Origin: JAOUEA01 sp963825685
GTDB taxonomy: Bacteria; Actinomycetota; UBA4738; HRBIN12
NCBI GenBank assembly: GCA_963825685.1
Contig: CAWGUD010000005.1
Span: 1 to 64,000 of the forward strand
DNA length: 64,000 bases
Reading direction: 5' to 3'
The position numbers and the translations under genes were made by a program. The notes beneath the pieces were generated by a model. The model did not search any database. It was not told the origin of the DNA and was given only the letters and a program-made list of their open reading frames with translations. Position 1 is the first letter of the stretch. Each line of letters opens with the position of its first letter. Shown here piece by piece: positions 19,246-29,553 of this stretch.

Positions 19246-20081
19246 GTCACCACCCGGTAGAGCCGCCAGCGGTCGGGCACGCCCTTGAGTTCGTGCTCCC
19301 CGGCATCCTCGAACGTGAGGCCCGCCCCTTGGCACAACAGGCGGGTCGGCTCGGTGACGAGGATCTCGTCCGGGCCCGCGATGCCCATGACGCGAGCTGC
19401 CGCGTGCACCGACAGACCCCGCAGGTCGTCGCCGGCGCGCTCGACCTCGCCGACGTGGACGCTGGCTCGGATGTGAAGGTTCTGCTGCCGCGCGAGCGCA
19501 CCCAGCGCGATCGCGCACCGGACGGCGGCCGCCGTCGCCTCGAACGAGGCGAGGAGCCCGTCGCCGGTGGGGGCCACCTGCCGTCCGCCGAAGCGCTCGA
19601 TCGCCTCGCCGGCCTGCTGGTAGTGGACGGACAGCACGTCGTGCCACCGCTCGTCCCCGAGCCTGGCGACCGTGCCCGTCGAGTCCACGATATCGGTGAA
19701 CAGGAGCGTGACGAGCATCCGCTGCTTGCCGGACCCGTCCACCCAGCCTCGCATGCCCGACCATTCGAGCATGACGCAGGGCTCGTCGCCGACCGTCCAT
19801 CCCTCGTGTCCGGGAGGGATGTCAAACAGCTCACCCGGTCCGAGTTCGAACTCGGTACCGTCCGCGAGCCGGATGCCCTGCCGACCCGACAAGCCGATGC
19901 CGACGTGATGCGCCTCGCACCACTCGCCTCCGACGAGCGGCTGGAAATCCGTGCGCCAGTCCCACCCCGGCGGCTGGGTGTCTCGCGAGACGGTGAGGCC
20001 CCCGATCGAGATCAGCTCCAGGGTCGTGCCGCCGAACGCGATGGCCTCGTCAGGCTCTTCCCAGCGGCGGAGGTGATCCAT
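19242..20081 (-). CDS. Array gene AC2: cupin + class III cyclase
   Basis: A 279-residue protein in which the hydrolase domain of the other array members is replaced by a short cupin-like beta-barrel: HHVGIGLSGRQGIRLADG, then FELGPGELFDIPPGHEGWTVG, with a GxxxxDIPPGHE second motif. The cyclase domain has FTDIVDST, APTGDGLLASF and HAAAR. The Lys position is Ala, the Asp partner is kept (GDDLRG), and the catalytic Asn is His as in Rv1900c. The C-terminus is nearly identical to the rest of the array (EDAGEHELKGVPDRWRLYR). The ATG at 20081 follows AC3 by 41 nt, the longest gap in the array. A ligand-binding cupin controlling the cyclase is inferred. Confidence 0.82.
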   Translation of the reverse strand: MDHLRRWEEPDEAIAFGGTTLELISIGGLTVSRDTQPPGWDWRTDFQPLVGGEWCEAHHVGIGLSGRQGIRLADGTEFELGPGELFDIPPGHEGWTVGDEPCVMLEWSGMRGWVDGSGKQRMLVTLLFTDIVDSTGTVARLGDERWHDVLSVHYQQAGEAIERFGGRQVAPTGDGLLASFEATAAAVRCAIALGALARQQNLHIRASVHVGEVERAGDDLRGLSVHAAARVMGIAGPDEILVTEPTRLLCQGAGLTFEDAGEHELKGVPDRWRLYRVVT

Positions 20082-20122
20082 CGGGGGAGTGTCCCCCGGG
20101 GGGAACGCAGGCGCAACCGCGG

Positions 20123-21486
20123 TCAGGAGAGGACTCGGTAGAGACGCCATCGGTCGGGCACGCCCTTCAGCTCGTGCTCGCCCGCATCCTCGAACACGAG
20201 CCCCGACCCGGCTGTGAGATCCTTCACCGTCTGGGAGACGAGTATCTCGGACGCCCCGGCGCGAGCGGCCACGCGGGCGCCGATGTTCACCGCGATGCCT
20301 CCGACCTTGTCGCCGATCTGCTCGCATTCCCCGGTGTGCAGACCGGCGCGAACCTCGATGCCGAGATCACGGACCGCGTCGGCGATCGCCTGCGCGCACC
20401 GGATACCCCGGCCCGGCCCGTCGAACGTGGCGAAGAAGCCGTCGCCCGCCGTGTCGATCTCGCGCCCGCGGAACCGCGAGAGCTGTCCTCGCACCCGGGC
20501 ATGATGCGCCTCGACCAGTTCCTTCCAGGCTCGATCGCCCATGCTCGCTCCGGTCGCCGTCGAGTCCACGATGTCGGTGAACAGCACGGTCGCGAGGAAG
20601 CGCTCGAGCTCCGCCTCCTGGCCCCGGAACTCATCGACGAACAGCTCGATCTCGTCGACCATCGAGTCGTACTCGCCGACCCAGAAGAAGTGCTCGTCGC
20701 CCGGGCATCTCCACGAGCCTCGCGCCGGCGATCTGCGAGGCGAGCCAGCGCATCCGCTCGATCGGGAACTCGACGTCCTGGGTCTTCGCGATCAACAGCG
20801 TCGGGACGTGGATCGCGGGGAGCGCGTGGCTCACGTCGATCTGGCGGTTCATCCTCGAGAGCGCGATCGCGGCTCCCGGGCTCGCCGATCGCCGCAGGTA
20901 GGACGCGAGCCAGGTCACGAGCCGATCGTCGTCGGCATGGCTCGGGGCCCCCCACGAGGCGGTCTCCCGGCGAGCGTGCTCGAGCGTGCCCCAGTGTTCG
21001 TCGATGTACTCCAGGTACTCGTCGTCGGCAGCGACGAATGGGTCATCGGTCTGCATCGACGTGTAGTCCGGGTCGGTGCCGTACAGGATGAGCGCGATCG
21101 TGCGCTCGGGGTAGGTGGCGGCGAACAGCATCGCCATCGGGCCTCCTTCGGAGACCCCGAACACCACAGCACGCTCCGAGCCGGCAGCGTCCATCACGGC
21201 TCGCACGTCGTCCATGCGTGTCTCCATCGAGGGCAGCTGATCCTCGGGGACACGGTCTGAGAGACCGACGCCGCGCTTGTCGAACAGGATCAACCGGCTG
21301 AACGAGGAGAGCTTCGTCAGGAACCGGGCCAGGTTCGGGCTCTTCCCACATCGCCTCGACGTTGCTCGTCCAGCCCATCACCCACACGAGGTCGACCGGC
21401 CCGTCGCCGACCACCTGGTAGGCGATGTGGACCCCTTCGGCGGTCTTCGCGAACCTCGTCTCGGGCGTCTTCAGGGTGCACCACAC
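20123..21486 (-). CDS. Array gene AC3: hydrolase-fold + cyclase, only copy with Ser nucleophile (two frame breaks)
   Basis: Same layout as AC1. It is the only member with a standard nucleophile elbow, GVSEGG, and it also keeps a late His (PGDEH), so it could be an active esterase. Its cyclase pocket is charge-swapped: Asp in DTAGDGFFATF where Lys is expected and Lys in IGDKVGG where Asp is expected; it is also the only copy with the catalytic Asn (VNIGAR). Breaks near 21330 and 20705 are each repaired by removing one G (giving EEPNLARFLT and MPGDEHFFWVGEYD). The start is uncertain: GTG at 21486, or CTG just before KTPETRF; there is no stop codon between AC4 and this gene. Confidence 0.82.
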
Positions 21487-22841
21487 GGTACAGACGCCAC
21501 CGGTCCGGCACGCCCTTCAGCTCGTGCTCGCCGGCGTCCTCGAACGTGAGACCGGATCCGGCGGTGAGGTCCTTCACGGTCTGCGACACGAGGACCTCCG
21601 CCGGCCCGGCGAGGGTGGCGACCCTGGCACCGATCGAGACGCCGAGCCCCGCGATATCTCCGTTCTCGAACGTCACCTCTCCGGTGTGCAGGCCGGCGCG
21701 GACCTGGATGCCGAGGGCCTCGGCGTCCTGAACGATCCGAGTGGCGCAGGCCACCCCTCGCGCGGGTCCTTCGAACGTGGCCAGGAACCCGTCGCCCATC
21801 GTCTTCACCTCGTGCCCGCCGAGGTCGGCGAGGAGGCGGCGGACGCTGTCGTCGTGAGCGCGACGCAGCTCACCCCATGCTGCATCACCGATGGCTGCGC
21901 TCCGCGCCGTGGAATCGACGATGTCGGTGAACAGCACCGTTGCGAGCGCCCGAGCGTGGGTCGGTGTTCGCGGCATCGGTCGCGTGCCGAGTACGAATCG
22001 CTCGACCGCGCCCAGCAGCGGCTCGGTGTCGCCGAGGAACGGCCACCAGTCGCCCCCGGGGAGCTCGACGAGCTCCGCACCGGGTATCGCCGCGGCGAGC
22101 TCACGTCCGGACTCCACGGGGAGGAGTTGATCGTCGGCCCGATGCAGCACCTGGGTGGGGACGGCGATCGACCCGAGGATGCCTCCGATGTCGGTCTCGA
22201 ACAACAGTCTCAGGAATCCCACGGCCGAGTTCGGGCTCGCGGCGAACCGCTGGAGCCGCGAGAAGAACCTGAAGAGCTCGCGATCGCCGGCATGCGAGGG
22301 CGATGTGACGCCGTACAGCTGCTGCTCCTCGGCCATGGTGCCGTACGTGTGTCGCCAGCCCTCCACGACGTCGAGGATCTCCGCGTCCGTGTACGTGCGT
22401 CCCTCGGTACGCTCCACGGCGCGCCGCCAGTTGATCGCCGTCTCGAACAAGGAGAGCGTGCGCACACGCTCGGGGTGCAGGGCCGCGAACATGGCTCCCA
22501 ACTGACCGCCTTCGTGGTGGCCCAGGATCGAGGCTCGTGTCGAGCCCACGGCGTCCATCACTGCGAGCACGTCGCGCGCCGCCTCCTCCAATGGCGGCAG
22601 CTCGTGCGCGGCGAACCGATCGGACATGCCGGTCCCGCGGCGATCCAGGACGATCAACCGGCCCCACTCGGCGAGACGCTCGAAGAACGCGACCGCCTTG
22701 GGGCATTCCCACATCAGCTCGACATGAGAGACGTACCCTTGGATGTAGATCGAGATCGACCGGGCCATCGCCGACGACGCCGTACGCGATCGCCACGTCG
22801 CCGTTGAACGCGTACGCGGCTCGAGGTGGATCGACGATCAT
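21317..22841 (-). CDS. Array gene AC4: hydrolase-fold + cyclase (K-D type)
   Basis: Starts at ATG 22841 (MIVDPPRAAYAFNGDVAIAYG), overlapping the AC5 stop (ATGA). A break near 22755 is repaired by removing one G (VDLIYIQGYVSH). The elbow is GHHEG, with His at the nucleophile position; the late His is Trp (GGDWW). The cyclase has FTDIVDST, KTMGDGFLATF and NGDIAGLGVSIGAR, so it has the canonical Lys-Asp pair and Ser at the catalytic Asn. Homology ends at about 21479 with RLYRVV, but no stop occurs there; the frame stays open to 21317, antisense-free but overlapping AC3's start region. Removing one C near 21475 would fuse it in frame to AC3. Confidence 0.82.
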
Positions 22842-24187
22842 CCGACCACACGGTACAGACGCCACCGGTCCGACACGCCCTTGAGCTCGTGCTCGCCGGC
22901 CTCCTCGAAGACGACACCCGACCCGGCGGTGAGATCCTTCACGGTCTGGGAGACGAGGATCTCCGATGGCGATGCGTGCGCGGCGACCCGCGCCCCGATG
23001 CTCACCGCGATGCCACCGGCCTTCCCGTCGATCGTCTGCATCTCGCCGGTGTGGATGCCCGCCCGGACCTCGATGCCGAGATCGCGCACGGCCCGCACGA
23101 TCGACTCGGCGCATCGGATCGCGCGAGCGGGCCCGTCGAACGTCGCGAAGAAGCCGTCCCCCGCGGTGTCCATCTCGGTGCCTCGATACCGCGCGAGGGA
23201 ACCCCGGACGATGCGGTGGTGGTCCTCCACGAGTGAGCGCCACGCGGAGTCGCCGCCGGCGGATGCGACCGCGGTCGACTCGACGATGTCGGTGAACAGG
23301 ACCGTCGCGAGGTATCGATCGAGTTCCACCTCCTCCCGATGCAGCGTCGAGATGAAGCGCTCGACCTCGACCGGCACCTCCTCGCTCGTGTCCCACATGT
23401 GGTTGACCCCCGGGAGTTCCCTGAGCTCCGCCCCCGGGATGTGGGCCGCCAGGTAGCGCCCGTGCTCGACCGAAGTGTTGAGGTCCCCCGTCCGGTGGAT
23501 GATCAGCGTGGGGACCCGGATCGAGGGCAGGATGTCCCGCAGATCCAGGTCACGATCGACCGTCGCCCAACGGATCGCGTCGCCCGGGCCGCCGACCGCC
23601 TGCATCCACCCGACGAGATCCTCGATCTCGAGCGGGTCGTCCATCGCGGTCGGGTTCAGGTCGGAGAGCCAGAGCCGGGCGACCGCGGGGGTTCCCCACC
23701 CTCCTTCCATCTCGAGCACCTCTGCATCGAAGTCGCTCGCCGGCATGCCGAACGGGTAGTCGGGAGCCCACAGGCTGCGAGCCTGGGCTCCGTACGCGAT
23801 CAGGCCGGCCGTCCGCTCGGGCAGGGTGGCCGCGAACATCGCCGCGACCGCGAACCCCGTCTCCATGCCGAGCAGGACGGCACGGTCCGAGCCCGCGGCG
23901 TCCATCACGGCCCTGACGTCGTCCATCTGCGACTCCAAGGCGAGTTGCTGCTCGTTCTGCAGGATGTGGTCGGACAGCCCCGTGCCCCGCCGATCCAGCA
24001 GGATCAGTCGGCTGAACGCCGCGAACCGCTGGGGGAAGTTCCACGCGTGACGGGAGGTCCAGATGCGTCCGAGCCCGAGCGCGGACGCCATCACGACGAG
24101 ATCCAGCGGCCCCTCTCCGGCCACCTGATAGGCGATGTGCACGCCGTCGGCGGTCTTCGTGTAGCGGGTCTCCGGCACCTGGATCAT
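22838..24187 (-). CDS. Array gene AC5: hydrolase-fold + cyclase (D-K type)
   Basis: An intact 449-residue member starting at ATG 24187 (MIQVPETRYTKTADGVHIAYQ begins the fold), overlapping the AC6 stop by 4 nt. The elbow is GMETG with Glu at the nucleophile; the late His is kept (GVNHMW). Cyclase: FTDIVEST and DTAGDGFFATF with Asp at the Lys position, Lys in DGKAGG at the Asp position, and Ser at the catalytic Asn (VSIGAR). Both metal aspartates and the transition-state Arg are present, so catalysis is plausible with altered base recognition. No break in the frame. Confidence 0.9.
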   Translation of the reverse strand: MIQVPETRYTKTADGVHIAYQVAGEGPLDLVVMASALGLGRIWTSRHAWNFPQRFAAFSRLILLDRRGTGLSDHILQNEQQLALESQMDDVRAVMDAAGSDRAVLLGMETGFAVAAMFAATLPERTAGLIAYGAQARSLWAPDYPFGMPASDFDAEVLEMEGGWGTPAVARLWLSDLNPTAMDDPLEIEDLVGWMQAVGGPGDAIRWATVDRDLDLRDILPSIRVPTLIIHRTGDLNTSVEHGRYLAAHIPGAELRELPGVNHMWDTSEEVPVEVERFISTLHREEVELDRYLATVLFTDIVESTAVASAGGDSAWRSLVEDHHRIVRGSLARYRGTEMDTAGDGFFATFDGPARAIRCAESIVRAVRDLGIEVRAGIHTGEMQTIDGKAGGIAVSIGARVAAHASPSEILVSQTVKDLTAGSGVVFEEAGEHELKGVSDRWRLYRVVG

Positions 24188-25518
24188 GCCGCCACCCGGT
24201 AGAGGCGCCAGCGGTCGGGCACGCCCTTCAGCTCGTGCTCGCCCGCATCCTCGAACGTTAGGCCGGAGCCCGCGACGAGATCTTTCACGGTCTGGGAGAT
24301 CAGCACATCCGAGGGACCGGCAAGCGACGCGATCCTCGAACCGGTCGCCACGGCGATCCCACCGACCTTGCCGTCGATCAGCTCGCACTCCCCGGTGTGG
24401 AGCCCGGCCCGGACCTCGAGGCCGAGCTCTCGGACACGCTCGCTGACATCGAGCGCGCAGCGGATCGCTCGGGCCGGGCCATCGAACGTCGCGTAGAACC
24501 CGTCCCCGGCGGTGTCGTTCTCGATCCCGCGCCACCTTGCGAGCGCATCACGGACGATGGCGTGGTGGCGCTCGACGAGCTCCTTCCACGAACGATCGCC
24601 GATGGATGCCTGGTGCTCGGTCGACCCGACCACGTCAGTGAACAACACCGTCGCCAGCACGCTCTCGGTCGGTTCCGCGCTCGGCTCCGCGTCCACGAAG
24701 CCATGGATCTCCGCGATTACCGACTCCTGCTCGCCGACCCAGATCATCCAGTCCGCGCCGGGGAGTCGGGCGAGCCGGGCGTTCGGGAAGAGGTCGACCA
24801 CGTACTCGTCCTCCTCGCTTCCGTCCCACTCGCGAGCGATCACGAGGGTCGGCGTCTGCACCGACCGCATCACCTCTGCGACGTCGGACTCCCAGAACTG
24901 CTGCTCGAGGGCGGCCGCGGCGTTGGGGCCGATCCAGTGGCGCTGGGCCTTCGCCACCCAGGCCACGAAGTCGCGGTCGTCCACCATCGAGGGCGCCGCG
25001 TACGAGAGCTCCATCGCCGCGTACGCGGAGGTTCCCCAGCCATCCTCCAGCATCCGCAACTGACGGAGGAGGACGTCTTCCGTGAACCCCCATGGATATG
25101 CGGCCGACCAACGGTTGCGGGCCGACGCCGAGATGAGGATCAGCGCCGTGACGCGCCCGGGGAACGTGCTCGCGAACAGGCATGCGGCCGAGCATCCCCA
25201 CCCGTGGCCGGCGATCGCGGTCAGGTGGGAACCGACCGCATCCAGCACGGTGCGGGCATCCTCCATCTGGGTCTCGAGGTTCGGCGCCCGTTCGCCGCGA
25301 TCGGACAGCCCGGTCCCGCGCAGGTCGAGTCGGATGACCCGGCATCGGGCAGCCAGCTTCGAGAAGAACCCGGACACCAGCGGCTGCTCCCACATGACCT
25401 CGAGGTTGCCGCGCATCCCGTCGAGCCACAGGAGGTCGATCGGCCCGTCGCCCACGACCTGATAGGCGATGTGGACCCCGTCTACCGTCTTCGCGTAGCG
25501 GGTCTCGGGTGTCTCCAC
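24184..25518 (-). CDS. Array gene AC6: hydrolase-fold + cyclase (D-K type)
   Basis: An intact 444-residue member with a GTG start at 25518, 1 nt after the AC7 stop. N-terminus METPETRYAKTVDGVHIAYQ. The elbow GHGWG has Gly at the nucleophile; the late His is Trp (GADWM), so hydrolysis is very unlikely. Cyclase: FTDVVGST, NDTAGDGFYATF (Asp for Lys), DGKVGG (Lys for Asp), Ala at the catalytic Asn (VATGSR), Arg kept. The substrate-binding pocket of the hydrolase fold is Trp-rich, suggesting an aromatic or hydrophobic ligand, which is inference only. Confidence 0.9.
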   Translation of the reverse strand: METPETRYAKTVDGVHIAYQVVGDGPIDLLWLDGMRGNLEVMWEQPLVSGFFSKLAARCRVIRLDLRGTGLSDRGERAPNLETQMEDARTVLDAVGSHLTAIAGHGWGCSAACLFASTFPGRVTALILISASARNRWSAAYPWGFTEDVLLRQLRMLEDGWGTSAYAAMELSYAAPSMVDDRDFVAWVAKAQRHWIGPNAAAALEQQFWESDVAEVMRSVQTPTLVIAREWDGSEEDEYVVDLFPNARLARLPGADWMIWVGEQESVIAEIHGFVDAEPSAEPTESVLATVLFTDVVGSTEHQASIGDRSWKELVERHHAIVRDALARWRGIENDTAGDGFYATFDGPARAIRCALDVSERVRELGLEVRAGLHTGECELIDGKVGGIAVATGSRIASLAGPSDVLISQTVKDLVAGSGLTFEDAGEHELKGVPDRWRLYRVAA

Positions 25519-25519
25519 C

Positions 25520-26858
25520 TCAGCCCACCACCCGGTAGAGGCGCCAGCGGTCGGGTACGCCCTTCAGCTCATGCTCGCCGGCATCCTCGAAGGCGAGACC
25601 TGAGCCTGCCACGAGCTCCTTGACCGTGGACGACGACCAGGGTCTCTGAGGCGCCGGCGAGGGAGGCCACCCGAGCGCCGATGTGCACAGCGATGCCGCG
25701 GATGTCGTCTCCCTCGAGCTCCACCTCTCCCGTGTGCACGCCGGCGCGGATCTCGAGCTGGAGTGGTTGGAGCGCTACCGTGATCGCCCCCGCGCAGCGG
25801 ACCGCGCGCGCCGGCCCGTCGAAGGTCGCGAAGAAGCCGTCGCCCGCCGTTCCCCGTTCGAGTCCGCCGAACCGCCGCAACTCGGCGCGAACGATCCGGT
25901 CGTGCGACGCGAGCAGCTCCTTCCAGGCGGTGTCGCCGAGCACGGCGGCGCGATCCGTCGACCCCACGATGTCGGTGAACAGCACGCTGGCGAGCACCCG
26001 ATCGCGCAGAGGAACGTGGCCTCGCGATCCGGTGAGGAACACCTCGATCTCATCGACGATGTCGTCGCCCCCGACCACCCAGAGGTGGTCGTCCCCCTCG
26101 AGCTGTACGAGCTTGGCCCCGGGCACGACCGACCAGCCATCCAGCGCGTACTCGATCTCGCTCAGGCGGTCCTCGAGGCGGTGCAGGACGAGCGTCGGGA
26201 CGCTGATGGCCGGCAGCAGACCACGGATATCGGTCCTCAAGTAGAGCTCGAGGAACGCCTTTGCCGTGCTTGGACTGGCCGCGAGTCGCTGCGCGACGGT
26301 GAGCCACTCGACGAGCAGCTCGTCGTCGAGGCGCGTGGGGTTCGACACGGAGAGATCCCAGCGCGCGAACTCGGGGGTGCCCCAGGATGCGTCCACTCGT
26401 TCCATCAGCTCCCGCAAGTACTCGGTCGGATCGGGACGGTCCTCGCGACTGCCGGTGGACATGCCGAACACGATGAGGGCCTCGGTGCGTTCGGGGCGCC
26501 GAGCCGCGAACATGCAACAGATCATCCCGCCGTCCTCCGCGCCGAACAGGGCCGCGCGCTCGGAGCCCACCGCGTCGAGCACGACCTCGAGATCGTCGGC
26601 GAGATCCTCGAGCGGCGGCAGATCCTCCGGGGAGAACCGATCGGACAAGCCGGCACCGCGCCGGTCGACGATGATCAGCCTGGAGAAGGACGCGAGGCGC
26701 TCCAGGAACCGCGCATAGCTCGGCAGCTCCCATTGCCATTGGAGGTTGGCCGCGTACCCAGGGACGAACACGAGATCGATCGGGCCCTCGCCCACGATCT
26801 GATACGCGAGGTGGACGCCCTGTGGCGTCTTCGCGTAGTGCACGTCGGGCGCACGCAC
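25520..26858 (-). CDS. Array gene AC7: hydrolase-fold + cyclase (neutral-D type, one frame break)
   Basis: GTG start at 26858, 1 nt after the AC8 stop. The elbow is GAEDG (Glu at the nucleophile); the late His is kept (GDDHLW). Cyclase: FTDIVGST, GTAGDGFFATF with Gly at the Lys position, Asp kept (GDDIRG), His at the catalytic Asn (VHIGAR), as in Rv1900c, where Asn and His replace the usual Lys and Asn. A break near 25632 is repaired by removing one G (LVVSTVKELVAGSG), restoring the shared C-terminus and the stop at 25520. Confidence 0.85.
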
Positions 26859-26859
26859 G

Positions 26860-28190
26860 TCACGCCACCACCCGATACAGGCGCCAGCGGTCGGGCACGC
26901 CCTTCAGCTCGTGCTCCCCGGCATCCTCGAAGGTGAGTCCGGACCCGCGACGAGGTCCTTCACGGTCTGCGACACCAGGACCTCCGAAGGCGCCGCCAGC
27001 GCACCGACGCGGGCGCCGATCGCCGCGGTCGGCCCGCCGAGGTGGCCGTCGATCACCTCGCACTCGCCGACGTGCACACCAGCGCGGATCTCGAGGCCGA
27101 GGTCTCGCACCTTCCTCGTGATCGCTTCGGCACACCGGACGGCGGCGGCCGGGCCCTCGAACGTGGCGTAGAAGCCGTCGCCAGCGGTGTCGACCTCGGC
27201 CCCGTCGAACGACGCGAGCTCGGCTCGCACGAGCGCGTGGTGGCGCTCGAGGAGCGCCTTCCACTCATCCACGCCGAGGCGGAAGGCCGTCTCCGTCGAG
27301 CCCACGATGTCGGTGAAGAGCACCGCCCGCAGCGCACGTCCTGACCCGACCCCCGAGGGTGCCACCCCGATGAAGTCTTTGATCGCCGCGATGAGGGCAT
27401 CCTGGTCCCCGGCGGCCGAGTAGCGATCCGGACCCGGCAGGGTCACGAGCGTCGCTCCCGGGATCGTCCGTGCGACGTACTCAGCCGCCTCGATCCCTCC
27501 CTCGAACTCGCGGACGATGCAGAGGGTCGGCACCCCGATCGGCGGGAGCACGTCGCGGATATCGGTCTCGTACGAACGTCGAAGCAACTCGACGGCGTCG
27601 CCCGGCGCGACCCAGTGGCGTTGCAGGCGCGCGTACCATCGGATCAGCTCACGGTCCCCTGCGAGCGAGGGGGCGACGGCTTCCATGAACTCGGCAGCGT
27701 AGGCGTCGGTCCCCCAGCCATCGCGAGCGGCCTCGATATCGGCGCGTGCCTCGTCGTCACTGATGCCCCACGGGTACCCCTTCGCCGCGGTTGAACGGGC
27801 CTCGGGATCGAAGAGACAGAGGGCCCGAACGCGTCGGGGATACGTCGCGGCCACGAGGGGGGCGACCACGTTCCCCGCGCTGACGATGACCGTCGACCGT
27901 GAGCCCGCCGCGTCGAGCACCGCGATGACGTCCCGGGCCTCCGTCTCGAGATCGGGCAGACCGGCGTACCGATCCGACAGACCGGTGCCGCGCATGTCGT
28001 GACGGATCACCCGGGCGAACGTGTTCAGCTTCGCGGTCAACGCCGGGATGAGCGGATGCTCCCACTGCAGCTCGAGTCCGCCGTTGAAGCTGTGGAGCCA
28101 CAGGATGTCGACGGGGCCGTCACCCACGACGTGGTACGCGATGTGCACCCCGTCGTCGGCGAGCGCGTATCGGGTCTCCGGGACGTCCAC
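26860..28190 (-). CDS. Array gene AC8: hydrolase-fold + cyclase (D-H type, one frame break)
   Basis: GTG start at 28190, 1 nt after the AC9 stop; N-terminus MDVPETRYALADDGVHIAYH. The elbow region is reduced to SAGNV, two residues shorter than in its neighbours, with Gly at the nucleophile; the late His is Arg (GPDRY). Cyclase: FTDIVGST, DTAGDGFYATF (Asp for Lys), DGHLGG (His where the partner is Lys or Asp), Ala at the catalytic Asn. A break near 26944 is unusual here in needing one G added rather than removed (VAGSGLTFED). The stop at 26860 ends the shared C-terminus. Confidence 0.85.
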
Positions 28191-28191
28191 G

Positions 28192-29553
28192 TCAGCCCAC
28201 CACCCGGTAGAGGCGCCAGCGGTCGGGGACGCCCTTCAGCTCGTGCTCGCCCGCGTCCTGGAAGCTCAGTCCGCTGCCCGCCACCAGGTCCATCACGGTC
28301 CGTGACACCAGGACCTCCGACGCCGCAGCCGTCGACGCGACTCGAGCACCGATCGAGACCGTGAGACCGCCGCATTTGCCGTCCACGACCTCGCACTCTC
28401 CCGTGTGGACCCCTGCCCGGATCTCGATGCCGAGGCGCTTGACCGCTTCGGCGGCCGCGATCCCGCATCTGATCGCGCGAGCGGGTCCGTCGAACCGCGC
28501 GTAGAACCCGTCGCCGGCCGTGTCCTGCTCGATGCCCTTGAACCGTTCCAGTTCGGCACGGATCGTCGCGTGGTGTTGTTCGGCGAGTTCCTTCCATCGT
28601 CGGTCGCCCAGGCGGGCCTGCAGCTTCGTCGAGTCGACGATGTCGGTGAACAGCACGGTCGCCAGCACCGTGTCGCCCGAGGCCGGCGCGGGGGCGATGC
28701 CGAGGAAGGAGCGGACTGCCGCGGGGATCGGTTCCGGGTCGAGGATGCTCGACTTCGGTCCGGGCGGCAGCCGTTGCAGCACCGCACCTGGGATTCGCGC
28801 GACGACGTCCTCCGACTCCGCACGCTCCCGTTCGTCGAACGACTCCCGGTCGATCACCAGCGTCGGGACGCGGATCGCCGGCAGCGTCGCGCGGACGTCG
28901 CTCTCAGCCATGATTCGGTAGAACTCGCGCGCCGCCGCCGGTCCGCATGCGAGTCGGTTCATCCGCGCCGTGAACGATGCGAACCCGGGGAGCGCGTCCG
29001 GGTCCACGTTCGCGTGCCGCAACGACTCGGCCGCATGCTCCTCGCTGCCCCACGTCGTCGCCGTGACCTCCGCGATCTCGTCGATCTCCTGGGGGGTGCC
29101 TCCCCACGGATGATCGGGTGCGTACGCGACTCGCCCGGTTGCGGAGTACCACGTCAAGGCGCGTGTGCGCTGGGGGTACATCGCGGCGAACAACGCGGCC
29201 ACCATGCCGCCTTCGTAGACCCCGAAGAGGGCGACCCGCTCAACGCCCGCGTCGTCGAGCACGGCGAGGAGGTCGGCCACCCTCGTTTCCAGGTCGGGCT
29301 GACCACCTGCATCGGACAAGCCCGTGCCGCGTCGGTCGTGCATCAGGAGCCGCGAGAAGGACGCCCACTCGCGCAGGTAGGCGACGGCGGGCGCGTAGTC
29401 CCACCATGCGTCGAGGTTCGAGACGAGAGAGTTCACGTAGGCGATGTCGATGGGACCATCGCCGAAATGTTGGTACGCGATGTATCCCCCCTCGGTGGGT
29501 GCGTAACGGACCGGGGGTCGATCGCCCACGGTCCGACCACCCGGTGCGGTCAC
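28192..29553 (-). CDS. Array gene AC9: hydrolase-fold + cyclase (D-K type)
   Basis: An intact 453-residue member; the GTG at 29553 overlaps the stop of H10 (GTGA). It has an N-terminal extension of ~10 residues (MTAPGGRTVGDRPPV). The elbow is GVYEGG with Tyr at the nucleophile, and the late His is missing (PPGPKS), so it is not a hydrolase. Cyclase: FTDIVDST, DTAGDGFYARF (Asp for Lys), DGKCGG (Lys for Asp), Ser at the catalytic Asn, Arg kept. The shared C-terminal segment begins FQDAGEHELKG. Confidence 0.9.
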   Translation of the reverse strand: MTAPGGRTVGDRPPVRYAPTEGGYIAYQHFGDGPIDIAYVNSLVSNLDAWWDYAPAVAYLREWASFSRLLMHDRRGTGLSDAGGQPDLETRVADLLAVLDDAGVERVALFGVYEGGMVAALFAAMYPQRTRALTWYSATGRVAYAPDHPWGGTPQEIDEIAEVTATTWGSEEHAAESLRHANVDPDALPGFASFTARMNRLACGPAAAREFYRIMAESDVRATLPAIRVPTLVIDRESFDERERAESEDVVARIPGAVLQRLPPGPKSSILDPEPIPAAVRSFLGIAPAPASGDTVLATVLFTDIVDSTKLQARLGDRRWKELAEQHHATIRAELERFKGIEQDTAGDGFYARFDGPARAIRCGIAAAEAVKRLGIEIRAGVHTGECEVVDGKCGGLTVSIGARVASTAAASEVLVSRTVMDLVAGSGLSFQDAGEHELKGVPDRWRLYRVVG

